Below are positions 25,519 through 33,252 of a stretch of 64,000 nucleotides of DNA, piece by piece. The stretch lies in contig NZ_JAGINT010000002.1 in assembly GCF_017876295.1 (NCBI RefSeq), forward strand, positions 2,046,001-2,110,000, read 5' to 3'. The notes under the pieces are model-generated. The model had not been told where the DNA came from and searched no databases. It worked only from the letters and a program-made list of their open reading frames with translations. How positions within the stretch are numbered: position 1 is the stretch's first letter; each line of letters starts with the position of its first letter. Source of the DNA: Kribbella aluminosa. GTDB lineage: Bacteria > Actinomycetota > Actinomycetes > Propionibacteriales > Kribbellaceae. A program made the position numbers and the translations under genes.

Positions 25519-26103
25519 GTGCGCGAAACCCTAAAGGCCTACGAAGACGCCCAGTGGATCCCGCGCCCGCCTCGTCTGCCCAGGTTGGGGAGGATTTACT
25601 GCCCGAATCGGGACGAGATCCTCCCCAAGTGGTCAGCCGTGGAACCGGATGCGCCGCTACAGCACTGGTCTGCGCGGATGGGGGTCCACGACGTCAGGTG
25701 GAACGGGTCGTCGGAGCAGCGCATCCAGGTCGGATCGCTCAGCTGGCGACGTCGGATACCGGAGCCGGCTGACCTTGGCTGATGGGTTGCGGCTGAACCG
25801 GATCGCGGACAGCTGGGACAACAGCATCCACTTCGTCGTCCGCGCGGCCTGCACTCGGCTCGAGTGCCGGATGTCGAGGTCTCCTGGGAGTACGGCGTAC
25901 CTGGGCTCTCCATCGGAGGCGGAGGGTACGTCGTTGCGCCGGATGTCAGGTCCTGGTTCGATCGATCCGCAGTACGGCGGGAGGTCGCGTTCCGGCGGTT
26001 GATCGAGCGGTGGCGTACGGCGGGTGGCGTCGAGTTGGCTACGTGGTTCGACTACTCGCGCGCCGAAGCCGAGAGCACAGGACTGGTGCGCCTCGAGCAG
26101 TAG
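25519..26103 (+). pseudogene. unrecognised gene split over reading frames (two frameshifts)
   Basis: Three protein-like segments follow one another. Frame A from GTG 25519: LKAYEDAQWIPRPPRLPRLG, then KWSAVEPDAPLQHWSARMG, then VRWNGSSEQRIQVGSLSW. Frame B from about 25755 to 25860: SRLTLADGLRLNRIADSWDN, then IHFVVRAACTRLE. Frame A again from about 25864 to the stop at 26103: VSWEYGVPGLSIGGGGYVV, then RSAVRREVAFRRLIERWRTA. Read in one frame the gene stops at 25782. A shift near 25755 and a compensating one near 25862 give a ~195-residue protein. I do not recognise the family. Real mutations or sequence errors could both explain it. Confidence 0.6.
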
Positions 26104-26104
26104 G

Positions 26105-26506
26105 TCACGCTGTGCCGTTGCGGAGGGCCTTCAGGTCGGTGTGGCAGCGGGTTTCTACTTCGGCGAGGTCTTGGAGGGTGTCTTCGATGTCGCGGCGGCG
26201 TTGTTCGAGTTCCTGGCGGCGGTGGGTGATCTGGTCGAGGAGGTAGACGAGTTGGCCCTCCTCGCCGGGTTCGGCGTCGTACATGTCGACGATCCTGGCG
26301 ATCTCGTCGAGGGAGAAGCCGAGGCGTTTGCCGCGCAGGATGAGGGAGAGGCGGACGCGGTCGCGGGGGTGGTAGACGCGGGTAGTGCCGCGGCGTTCGG
26401 GGGTGAGCAGGCCGCGGTCCTCGTAGAAGCGGATCGTGCGCAGGGTGACCTCGAACTCGGCGGCCAGTTCGGCTATCGACCAGGTTGTCACCGGGATATT
26501 GTGCAC
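26105..26506 (-). CDS. MerR family regulator (LiuR-like)
   Basis: A 133-residue MerR protein: HTH with FEVTLRTIRFYEDRGLLTPE and RRGTTRVYHPRDRVRLSLIL, then a coiled-coil (LLDQITHRRQELEQRRRDIE). Cysteine metal ligands of metal-sensing MerR proteins are absent. Sequence style and position beside an acyl-CoA dehydrogenase and a biotin-type carboxyltransferase resemble LiuR, the regulator of leucine/isovalerate degradation. The frame opens with a GTG at 26506, but family alignment favours the GTG at 26491 (TTWSIAELAAEFE). Its stop lies one base from the stop of the convergent broken gene. It probably binds the palindrome at 26520-26541. Confidence 0.88.
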   Translation of the reverse strand: MHNIPVTTWSIAELAAEFEVTLRTIRFYEDRGLLTPERRGTTRVYHPRDRVRLSLILRGKRLGFSLDEIARIVDMYDAEPGEEGQLVYLLDQITHRRQELEQRRRDIEDTLQDLAEVETRCHTDLKALRNGTA

Positions 26507-26519
26507 GCACCCCAGCGTG

Positions 26520-26541
26520 CTTTACGTTTACGTAAGCGTCA
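26520..26541. promoter_or_regulatory. MerR/LiuR-type operator
   Basis: CTTTACGTTTACGTAAGCGT contains a CTTTACG / CGTAAG dyad around TTTA in the divergent region between the MerR gene and the acyl-CoA dehydrogenase. Known LiuR sites are also TTTACGT-type palindromes. It starts 40 bp before the dehydrogenase ATG. Confidence 0.6.
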
Positions 26542-26559
26542 AGCGTGAAGGGGTGCTGC

Positions 26560-27723
26560 ATGTTCGAGTTGTCCGCGGAGCATCAGGAGTTCCGTCGTAG
26601 CGTTCGCGACTTCGCGGCGGCGGAGATCGCGCCGCACGCCGCGGAGTGGGACCGGAAGCACTACTTCCCGGTCGAGGTGGTGCAGAAGATGGGGCAGCTC
26701 GGGCTGTTCGGACTGACCGCGCCCGAGGAGTACGGCGGTGCCGGCGGCGACTTCACCAGCCTGTGCGTGGCGATCGAGGAGATCTCCCGCGTCGACCAGT
26801 CGATGGGGATCACGCTGGAGGCCGCGGTCGGGCTCGGGATCAACCCGATCCTGACGTTCGGGACCGAGGAGCAGAAGGCCACCTGGCTGCCGGAGCTGGT
26901 CGCGGGCCGCAAGCTGGCCGGGTTCGGGCTGACCGAGCCCGAATCCGGGTCGGACGCCGGCGCCACCAAGACCCGCGCCGCGCTGGACAACGGCGAGTGG
27001 GTGATCGACGGCTCCAAGCAGTTCATCACCAACTCGGGTTCGAGCATCACGAGCTGCGTGACGGTCACGGCCCGCACGGGTGAGCGCGACGACGGCAAGC
27101 CGGAGATCTCCACCATCATCGTCCCGAGCGGTACGCCGGGATTCACCGCGGAAGCGGCGTACGACAAGCTCGGCTGGCATGCGAGCGACACGCATCCGCT
27201 GTCGTTCGTGAACTGCCGGGTCCCCGAGGCGAACCTGCTCGGCCGGCGTGGCAAGGGGTTCGGCCAGTTCCTCGCGACGCTCGACGACGGGCGGGTGGCG
27301 ATCGGCGCGGTCGCGCTCGGCTGTATCCGGGCCTGCCTGGAGATGTCGGTCCAGTACGCCGGTGAGCGGCAGACGTTCGGCGTACCGATCGGCCGCAAGC
27401 AGGGGGTCGCGTTCCAGATCGCCGACCTCAAGGTGATGGCCGACGCCGCGGAGCTGCTCGTCTACCGGGCTGCCGCGCTGAAGGACGCCGGGGCCTCGGT
27501 CCAGGAGTTCAAGCAGGCCGCCGCGGTCGCCAAGCTGTACGCGACCGAGTCCGCGGTGACCGCGACCCGGATCGCCACCCAGGTGTTCGGCGGCTACGGC
27601 TTCATGGAGGAGTACCCGGTCACCCGCTTCTACCGCGACGCCAAGATCCTCGAGATCGGCGAGGGCACGTCGGAAGTCCAACGCATGCTCATCGCCCGCA
27701 GCCTCGGCCTCCCCGTCGAATGA
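26560..27723 (+). CDS. acyl-CoA dehydrogenase (isovaleryl/short-branched type)
   Basis: A 387-residue flavoenzyme of full family length: PEEYGGAGGDFTSLCVAIEE, GFGLTEPESGSDAGATKTRA, the FAD-binding FGVPIGRKQGVAFQIADLK and QVFGGYGFMEEYPVTRFYRD, and EIGEGTSEVQR, whose Glu is the usual catalytic base position. It oxidises an acyl-CoA to the 2-enoyl-CoA, passing electrons to ETF. With the LiuR-like MerR gene and the downstream carboxyltransferase, isovaleryl-CoA or another branched-chain substrate is likely, by context only. The ATG at 26560 is preferred over the GTG at 26545. Confidence 0.92.
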   Translation: MFELSAEHQEFRRSVRDFAAAEIAPHAAEWDRKHYFPVEVVQKMGQLGLFGLTAPEEYGGAGGDFTSLCVAIEEISRVDQSMGITLEAAVGLGINPILTFGTEEQKATWLPELVAGRKLAGFGLTEPESGSDAGATKTRAALDNGEWVIDGSKQFITNSGSSITSCVTVTARTGERDDGKPEISTIIVPSGTPGFTAEAAYDKLGWHASDTHPLSFVNCRVPEANLLGRRGKGFGQFLATLDDGRVAIGAVALGCIRACLEMSVQYAGERQTFGVPIGRKQGVAFQIADLKVMADAAELLVYRAAALKDAGASVQEFKQAAAVAKLYATESAVTATRIATQVFGGYGFMEEYPVTRFYRDAKILEIGEGTSEVQRMLIARSLGLPVE

Positions 27724-27728
27724 TCCGT

Positions 27729-27774
27729 TACGTCCGAAGAACTGTGGTCTACAGCCCGCGGATCTTCGGACGTA
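27729..27774. repeat. inverted repeat with nested stem between two genes of the cluster
   Basis: TACGTCCGAAGA (27729-27740) and TCTTCGGACGTA (27763-27774) are perfect 12-bp arms; the 22-nt loop holds a small CTGT-GGTCT-ACAG stem. It fills most of the 69-bp gap before the carboxyltransferase gene and could be an attenuator, an RNA-processing site or a partial terminator. Confidence 0.7.
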
Positions 27775-27792
27775 GCAGGTAGAAAGGCAGTT

Positions 27793-29322
27793 ATGACGCG
27801 CGATCATTGGACCGAGGTGAAGGTTGCTCGCGAGGCGACGCTCGCGCCGCCGGAGAAGGCGGCCGCGAAACTCGCGAGTCAGAACAAGCTGTACGTCCGT
27901 GACCGGATCGCGCTGCTCGTCGACGAGGGCAGCTTCGTCGAGGACGCGCAGCTCGCGAACGCGCTGAACCCGGGCCTGCCCGCGGACGGCGTGGTCACCG
28001 GCCGCGCGCTCGTCGACGGCAGGCCCGCGCTGCTGGTCGCCAACGACCCGACCGTGAAGGCCGGATCGTGGGGCGCCCGGACGGTCGAGAAGATCGTCCG
28101 GGTCACCGAGGTGGCGCTCCGCGACGAGCTGCCGATTTTCTGGCTGATCGACTCGGCCGGCGCCCGGATCACCGACCAGGTCCAGCTGTTCCCCGGTCGC
28201 CGGGGCGCCGGGCGGATCTTCCACAACCAGGTCGCGCTGTCCGGCAAGGTCCCGCAGATCTGCTGCCTGTTCGGCCCGTCGGCCGCCGGAGGGGCCTACA
28301 TCCCGGCGTTCTGCGACATCGTGATCATGGTCGACGGCAACGCGTCGATGTACCTGGGCTCGCCCCGGATGGCCGAGATGGTCGTCGGCGAGAAGGTCAC
28401 GCTGGAGGAGATGGGCGGCGCCCGGATGCACACCAGCGTCTCCGGCTGCGGCGACCTGCTCGCGGCCGACGACACCGAGGCGATCGAGCTGGCGAAGCAG
28501 TACTTCTCCTACCTGCCCGGTTCGTGGCGGTCGCGGCCCCCGTCGTACGACGCCTCGGACGCGGGCCGGGACTTCACCCGCGACCTGGTGCCGGCCGAGG
28601 AGAGCATCGGGTTCGACATCCACGACGTGATCGACGCGGTCCTGGACGCGGACACGTTCTTCGAGATCAAGCCGGCGTACGCGCCGGAGCTGGTGGTCGG
28701 GTTCGGGCTGCTCGCCGGTCAGGTGGTCGGGATCGTCGCGAACCAGCCGGCGGTGAAGGGCGGCGTACTGTTCGTCGACTCCGCCGACAAGGCTGCGCGG
28801 TTCATCTGGCTGTGCGACGCGTTCAACGTGCCGCTGGTGTACCTGTGCGACGTACCGGGGTTCATGATCGGCAGCGAGGTCGAGCGGGCCGGGATCATCC
28901 GGCACGGCGCGAAGATGATCACCGCGGTGTCGGAGGCGACCGTGCCGACGGTGTCGGTGATCGTCCGGAAGGCGTACGGCGCCGGGCTGTACGCGATGTG
29001 CGGCCCCGGCTTCTCGCCGGACGCGTGCGTCGCGCTGCCGACCGCGAAGATCGCCGTGATGGGTCCGGAGGCGGCGATCAACGCCGTGTACTACAACAAG
29101 ATCCAGGAGATCGCCGACTCCGGCGAACGGGTCGAGTACGTCGCCAGGCTCCGCGAGGAGTACGAGACCGACATCGACATCCTGCGGCTGGCCGCGGACC
29201 TGGTGATCGACGCGATCGTCGAGCCGGAGAACCTCCGCACCGACCTGATCGCCCGGCTCGCCGCGGCCCAGTCCAAGGACCGGACGTTCTCGCACCGCAG
29301 ACACGGGGTCCCGCCGGTGTAG
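27793..29322 (+). CDS. acyl-CoA carboxylase carboxyltransferase (beta) subunit
   Basis: 509 residues with two crotonase-like halves of the AccD/PccB/MccB type. Acyl-CoA and biotin oxyanion-hole regions are seen as FGPSAAGGAYIPAFCDIVIM and RKAYGAGLYAMCGPGFSPD; FVDVPGF-type motif reads CDVPGFMIGSEVERAGIIRH. It transfers CO2 from carboxybiotin to an acyl-CoA. The adjacent dehydrogenase and LiuR-like regulator suggest 3-methylcrotonyl-CoA (leucine pathway) or a similar acyl-CoA. No alpha subunit is adjacent; the one at 2980-4752 or another elsewhere must supply biotin. AGAAAGGCAG precedes the ATG. Confidence 0.9.
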   Translation: MTRDHWTEVKVAREATLAPPEKAAAKLASQNKLYVRDRIALLVDEGSFVEDAQLANALNPGLPADGVVTGRALVDGRPALLVANDPTVKAGSWGARTVEKIVRVTEVALRDELPIFWLIDSAGARITDQVQLFPGRRGAGRIFHNQVALSGKVPQICCLFGPSAAGGAYIPAFCDIVIMVDGNASMYLGSPRMAEMVVGEKVTLEEMGGARMHTSVSGCGDLLAADDTEAIELAKQYFSYLPGSWRSRPPSYDASDAGRDFTRDLVPAEESIGFDIHDVIDAVLDADTFFEIKPAYAPELVVGFGLLAGQVVGIVANQPAVKGGVLFVDSADKAARFIWLCDAFNVPLVYLCDVPGFMIGSEVERAGIIRHGAKMITAVSEATVPTVSVIVRKAYGAGLYAMCGPGFSPDACVALPTAKIAVMGPEAAINAVYYNKIQEIADSGERVEYVARLREEYETDIDILRLAADLVIDAIVEPENLRTDLIARLAAAQSKDRTFSHRRHGVPPV

Positions 29323-29336
29323 ATAGTGTCCGGACC

Positions 29337-30113
29337 ATGAGTGCAAACGATTTCGCGCTGAAGGTTCGGGCTCGCGAGCAGCTGGTGGGGTACTGGATCA
29401 CGTTGGACTCGCCGGCGGCCGCCGAGCGGATCGGGCGGCTCGGGTACGACTACGTGGTGCTCGACGGGCAGCACGGGTTGATCGGGTACCGGGGACTGGT
29501 GACCGGGTTGCTGGCGATCGACGCGGGCTCGTCGATCGGCCCGCGGGCGTCGGTCGGGCTGGTGCGGGTGGAGGCGAACGACCCGACGCCGATCGGGCGG
29601 GCGCTGGACGCCGGGGCAACCGGGGTGATCGTGCCGCTGGTCGACACCGCGGACGACGTGGCGCGGGCGGTCCGGGCCGCGAAGTACCCGCCGGCCGGGG
29701 CGCGGTCGTTCGGGCCGATGCGGGCCGCGCTGCGGATCGGCCCGGTGCCGGCGGACAGCAACGAGGCGACCGTCGTACTGGCGATGATCGAGACGCCGCT
29801 CGGTCTGCGGAACGTGGCCGAGATCTGCGCGACGCCCGGTCTGGACGGCGTGTACGTCGGCCCGTCGGACCTCAGCCTCGCCCTCGGCGCGAAGTTCCCG
29901 GGGGATCCGGAGGTGGACGGCCCGTTCGAGGAGGCGGTCGAGTTGATCGCGAGGACCGCGCGGGAGGCCGGGGTCGCGGCCGGCATTCACACCTTCGACG
30001 GGGAGGCGGCGAAGCGGCGGCTGGCCCAGGGGTACACCTTCGCGACGGTCGCCTCCGACCTCAGCCACCTGGAAGCCGCCGCCGCGGCCCACCTCACCAC
30101 TGCCCGGTCCTAG
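29337..30113 (+). CDS. HpcH/HpaI family aldolase
   Basis: A 258-residue TIM-barrel class II aldolase: YDYVVLDGQHGLIGYRGLV with the catalytic His, GATGVIVPLVDTADDVARAV, AMIETPLGLRNVAEI with the metal-binding Glu, and GLDGVYVGPSDLSLALG with the metal-binding Asp. Family members cleave 2-keto-3-deoxy acids or 4-hydroxy-2-oxo acids to pyruvate plus aldehyde. The substrate is unknown; the cluster context could hint at acyl-CoA or aromatic catabolism. A TAGTGT six bases before the ATG suggests its own leaderless promoter, 14 nt after the carboxyltransferase stop. Confidence 0.9.
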   Translation: MSANDFALKVRAREQLVGYWITLDSPAAAERIGRLGYDYVVLDGQHGLIGYRGLVTGLLAIDAGSSIGPRASVGLVRVEANDPTPIGRALDAGATGVIVPLVDTADDVARAVRAAKYPPAGARSFGPMRAALRIGPVPADSNEATVVLAMIETPLGLRNVAEICATPGLDGVYVGPSDLSLALGAKFPGDPEVDGPFEEAVELIARTAREAGVAAGIHTFDGEAAKRRLAQGYTFATVASDLSHLEAAAAAHLTTARS

Positions 30114-30170
30114 GAACACCCCGCCGCCCTCTCGGGTTAAGTTCGTTGAGAGCACATCGAGGAGGCCGGG

Positions 30171-30860
30171 ATGAGGGCACCCGAGCGCGGCGCGTTGCCG
30201 CTGGGGCTGGCTGGGACGCTCGGGCGGGCGTACGGGCGGCTGACCGAGACCGTGCAGGGGTTGAGCGACGCTGACTTCGCGCGCGAGACCCGCTGCCCGG
30301 GCATGCCCGTCGGTCCGCTGCTGGTGCATCTGCTGTACGACGCGGAGCGCGCGCTGACCGCGTTCGCCAGCCCGGCCGTGGCCGAGCCGGACCGGGACTT
30401 CGTCAGCTACTGGAACGACGTACCGCCGCAGGGCGACACGAGCTTCGTGCGGACCGTCGCCTCGGCGTACCGGAAGCCCGCGATGCTGGTGCAGCACTGG
30501 CGGGAGGTGTCCGAGGCTGCCGTCCGCGCGTCCGCGGCCGCGCTGGCCACGAAGGGCCACCGCGTCGAGACGCAGGGCCACGTCCTGCGCGCGACCGACT
30601 TCGTCGCCACCTTGGTGCTCGAGGCAACGGTCCACCACCTCGACCTGATCGTCGGCCTGCCCGCTGCCCCGGAGCCCGATCCCGAGGCGCTGCAGGTCAC
30701 CGCGCGCACGTTGGACGGGCTGTTCGGCCCGGACGCGTGGGACGTGATCGCCTGGGACACCACGACGTACGTCCTGAAGGCCACCGGGCGCGTCCCGCTC
30801 GACGAGTCCGACCACGACATGCTCGGCCCGCACGCGAACCGACTGCCGCTACTGGGCTAG
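30171..30860 (+). CDS. mycothiol-dependent maleylpyruvate isomerase-family protein
   Basis: A 229-residue DinB/MDMPI-like four-helix protein. VGPLLVHLLYDAERAL near residue 43 and the later EATVHHLDLIVGLP carry His residues in the positions of the divalent-metal site of mycothiol-dependent maleylpyruvate isomerase. Family members use mycothiol for isomerisation or thiol-transfer reactions in actinobacteria; the substrate is not evident. GAGGAGG precedes the ATG at 30171. Its TAG stop shares the CTAG tetranucleotide with the stop of the convergent gene. Confidence 0.85.
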   Translation: MRAPERGALPLGLAGTLGRAYGRLTETVQGLSDADFARETRCPGMPVGPLLVHLLYDAERALTAFASPAVAEPDRDFVSYWNDVPPQGDTSFVRTVASAYRKPAMLVQHWREVSEAAVRASAAALATKGHRVETQGHVLRATDFVATLVLEATVHHLDLIVGLPAAPEPDPEALQVTARTLDGLFGPDAWDVIAWDTTTYVLKATGRVPLDESDHDMLGPHANRLPLLG

Positions 30861-31930
30861 AAAACTCCGGCGAACGGGTCTTCCAGGTTGTTCCAGTCGA
30901 GGCTGGCCAGCTCGGACTCGGTCAGCAGGCAGGCGTCGAGGACGGCCTGCAGCCGGGCAGGGTCGAGGCTCATTCCGGTGGCGACCACTGTGCATTCGGC
31001 CAGGTGCTCGGTCTCCGACCACTCGCCGAGCATCCCGAGGGACGCGCTGTAGCCGGCGGACTCCCAGCGCACCCGCTGGGTCGGACGGTTCGCCAGCCAG
31101 ACCACGCCGCGGCTGCGGACGACGCCGTCGACGATGTCCTCGAGCGCGTCGTTCAGCCGGGCCGGATGCAGCGGCCGCGTCGACCGCCACAGCACCGTCG
31201 TCACCCCGTCGTCGCTCGGCTGCACGCGGTCCGACGTCGCCGGCTCACCCGCCCACGCCTCGGCAGCGTCGAAGTCGAACCGCCTGGTCCGTGCGACCTG
31301 ACCGTCCGGTACGCCGGACGCCCCCGCCGTCACCACCGTGGTCCGTGGGTTCAGGTGCTCGAGCAGGTGCTCCAGCCGCTCGGGCGCCGTACTGCGATGG
31401 GCGTTCGCCAGCACGCAGACGTCGGCGTACTCGATCTGGCGTGCAGTTAGTTCCGCGACGTTGCGCCGGTCCGGCAGCCCGAGCGCCAGGCCGCGCTCGG
31501 CGAGCAGCTCGTCGCCGGACAGTTGTGCGACCACCAGTACGGAGTCGACGACGCAGGTGACGGTGTCGACGCGGATCTCCGGCAGTGCCGAGACGAGCGT
31601 GCTGACCAGCGGCCGGGCCTCCATCGCCGGGGGCGCCGAGAGTACGAGGTGGTCCCAGTGCGCGCGCTCGACGAGGGTCTCCAGCAACGGCACCAGCGAC
31701 TCGATCAGCTGGCACGCGCCGCAGTCGTCGCCGACCGTGAACTCACCCGCATCGATCGGCCCCGATCGGTCGCGCACCCGCCAGGACAGGACGCCGCGAC
31801 CGGGGAGCTCGTCCTGGTCGACCTCGACGACCACTGTGGTCGCATCGGTCATCGCCTCCAGGACAGGCTCCCGCAGAGTCGCGGAAAGCCCCACCAACAA
31901 GGACAACGGAGTCTTCGCTCGGGCGGTCAT
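30857..31930 (-). CDS. COG0523 (CobW/Mrf-like) protein lacking the P-loop, predicted Zur target
   Basis: 357 residues from a leaderless ATG at 31930. The order of a COG0523 protein is kept: an N-terminal domain, a Cys motif DDCGACQLIESLVPLLETL in place of the family CxCC, a VDTVTCVVDS strand, ADVCVLANAHRST in the place of the NKxD base motif, and a C-terminal CobW_C-like domain (RSRGVVWLANRPTQRVRWES). The Walker A GxxGxGKT is missing (LLVGLSATLREPV), so GTPase activity is doubtful. COG0523 proteins act in zinc allocation. A Zur-type box in its promoter supports a role under zinc starvation, perhaps like the mycobacterial ribosome-hibernation factor Mrf (inference). Confidence 0.8.
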   Translation of the reverse strand: MTARAKTPLSLLVGLSATLREPVLEAMTDATTVVVEVDQDELPGRGVLSWRVRDRSGPIDAGEFTVGDDCGACQLIESLVPLLETLVERAHWDHLVLSAPPAMEARPLVSTLVSALPEIRVDTVTCVVDSVLVVAQLSGDELLAERGLALGLPDRRNVAELTARQIEYADVCVLANAHRSTAPERLEHLLEHLNPRTTVVTAGASGVPDGQVARTRRFDFDAAEAWAGEPATSDRVQPSDDGVTTVLWRSTRPLHPARLNDALEDIVDGVVRSRGVVWLANRPTQRVRWESAGYSASLGMLGEWSETEHLAECTVVATGMSLDPARLQAVLDACLLTESELASLDWNNLEDPFAGVF

Positions 31931-31936
31931 GAGCAC

Positions 31937-31965
31937 ATTATATGAAAACGGTTTTCATCAGTCCA
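31937..31965 (-). promoter_or_regulatory. promoter with Zur-type box in the spacer
   Basis: On the minus strand, TGGACT (31965-31960), a 17-bp spacer and a consensus TATAAT (31942-31937), six bases before ATG 31930. ATGAAAACGGTTTTCAT (31942-31958) fills the spacer as a perfect 8-bp-arm palindrome about a central G. It matches the actinobacterial Zur consensus, which is close to TGAAAATGATTTTCA. Zn-Zur bound here would block RNA polymerase. Confidence 0.8.
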
Positions 31966-32026
31966 CCGGTACGGCGTGTCCGAAAACAGGAGGCCGCAGG
32001 TCCCGATCTTCTGGTAGGCAAGGAGC

Positions 32027-33235
32027 ATGGCGATCGAGATCGGGAATTTCGCGGGTGCGTGGGCCGAGTTGCTGGAGCTGCTGGACATGGCGTTCTCGGC
32101 GCCGTGGACCGACGAGCAGTACGAGTCCGAGCGGCAGATCTGGGAACCTGAGCGGAGCATCGTCGCGACCGACGACGGTCAGCTGGTCGGGCACACCGGC
32201 TCGTTCTCGCACCTGATGGCGGTGCCCGGCGGGCAACTGCCGACCGCGGGCGTGACGATGGTCGGCGTGCGGCCGACGCACCGGCGGCGCGGGATCCTGC
32301 GCGACCTGATGCGGACGCAGTTGACCGACGTACACGAGGCGGGCGAGCCGCTGGCGGCACTGACCGCGAGCGAGCCGGTGATCTACCCGCGCTTCGGGTA
32401 CGGGCTGGCGTCCGATCACCAGGCGATCGTCGTACCGAAAGCGTCCCGCGCACTGCGCCCAGTGGCCGGCATCGACGACGTACGCATCCGGTACGTCGAC
32501 GCCGACGAGAGCCTGGCGCGCTGCGCGGAACTGCGGAACAAGCTCGCGCTCGAGCGGCCCGGGATGTTCCAGCACAACGAGAGCTGGCAGCAGTACGCGA
32601 TCAGCGCCACCGTCGTCAGCGACATCGCGAACGCCTCCAGGATCCGGTGTGTCGTCGCCGAGCGGGACGGCGAGCTCACCGGCTTCGCGCACTACCGGAC
32701 GACGCGCGCTGACAAGGGGTACGTCGACGTACTGCGGGTGCATGCGGCCGACCTCGCGTCGCACGCCGCGCTCTGGCGCTACCTGCTCGAGCCGGACCTG
32801 CTCAGCCAGACGCACTGCGAGATGCTTGCGTCCGACGACCCGCTGCTGGACCTGCTGCTCGACCCGCGGGCGCCGGGCGCGATCACCCGCGACGGCCTGT
32901 GGGTGCGACCGGTCGACGTCGGTCGCGCCCTGGCCGGGCGGACGTACGCGCGGGACCTCGACGTGGTGATCGAGGTGGTCGACGACTTCCTGCCGTGGAA
33001 CGCGGGCCGCTGGCACCTGACCGGCGGTACGGACGGCGCGACCTGCGAGCAGGTCCGGCGGGACGCCGACCTCACGCTCGACGTACGCGATCTGGGGGCC
33101 GTCTACCTGGGTCGCCCGTCGCTCGCACGGCTCGGCCGCGCCGGCCTGGTCACCGAACACACGTCCGGCGCTCTGGCCGCGACCGCGGAAGCGTTTTCCA
33201 CATCTCGGCTTCCGTTCCTCGACACGGGCTTCTGA
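32027..33235 (+). CDS. Eis-family GNAT acetyltransferase
   Basis: 402 residues, the size of mycobacterial Eis, with two GNAT folds and a C-terminal sterol-carrier-like domain. The acetyl-CoA loop is VRPTHRRRGILRDLM; YPRFGYG carries the conserved Tyr that acts with the C-terminal carboxylate as acid/base pair; the protein ends in Phe402 (LDTGF) like Eis. Family members acetylate amines, including aminoglycosides; the natural substrate is unknown. TAGGCA six bases before the ATG and AAGGAG next to it suggest a near-leaderless mRNA. A paralogue lies at 53129-54343. Confidence 0.9.
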   Translation: MAIEIGNFAGAWAELLELLDMAFSAPWTDEQYESERQIWEPERSIVATDDGQLVGHTGSFSHLMAVPGGQLPTAGVTMVGVRPTHRRRGILRDLMRTQLTDVHEAGEPLAALTASEPVIYPRFGYGLASDHQAIVVPKASRALRPVAGIDDVRIRYVDADESLARCAELRNKLALERPGMFQHNESWQQYAISATVVSDIANASRIRCVVAERDGELTGFAHYRTTRADKGYVDVLRVHAADLASHAALWRYLLEPDLLSQTHCEMLASDDPLLDLLLDPRAPGAITRDGLWVRPVDVGRALAGRTYARDLDVVIEVVDDFLPWNAGRWHLTGGTDGATCEQVRRDADLTLDVRDLGAVYLGRPSLARLGRAGLVTEHTSGALAATAEAFSTSRLPFLDTGF

Positions 33236-33252
33236 CGAGGTAGCCTGCCGGG

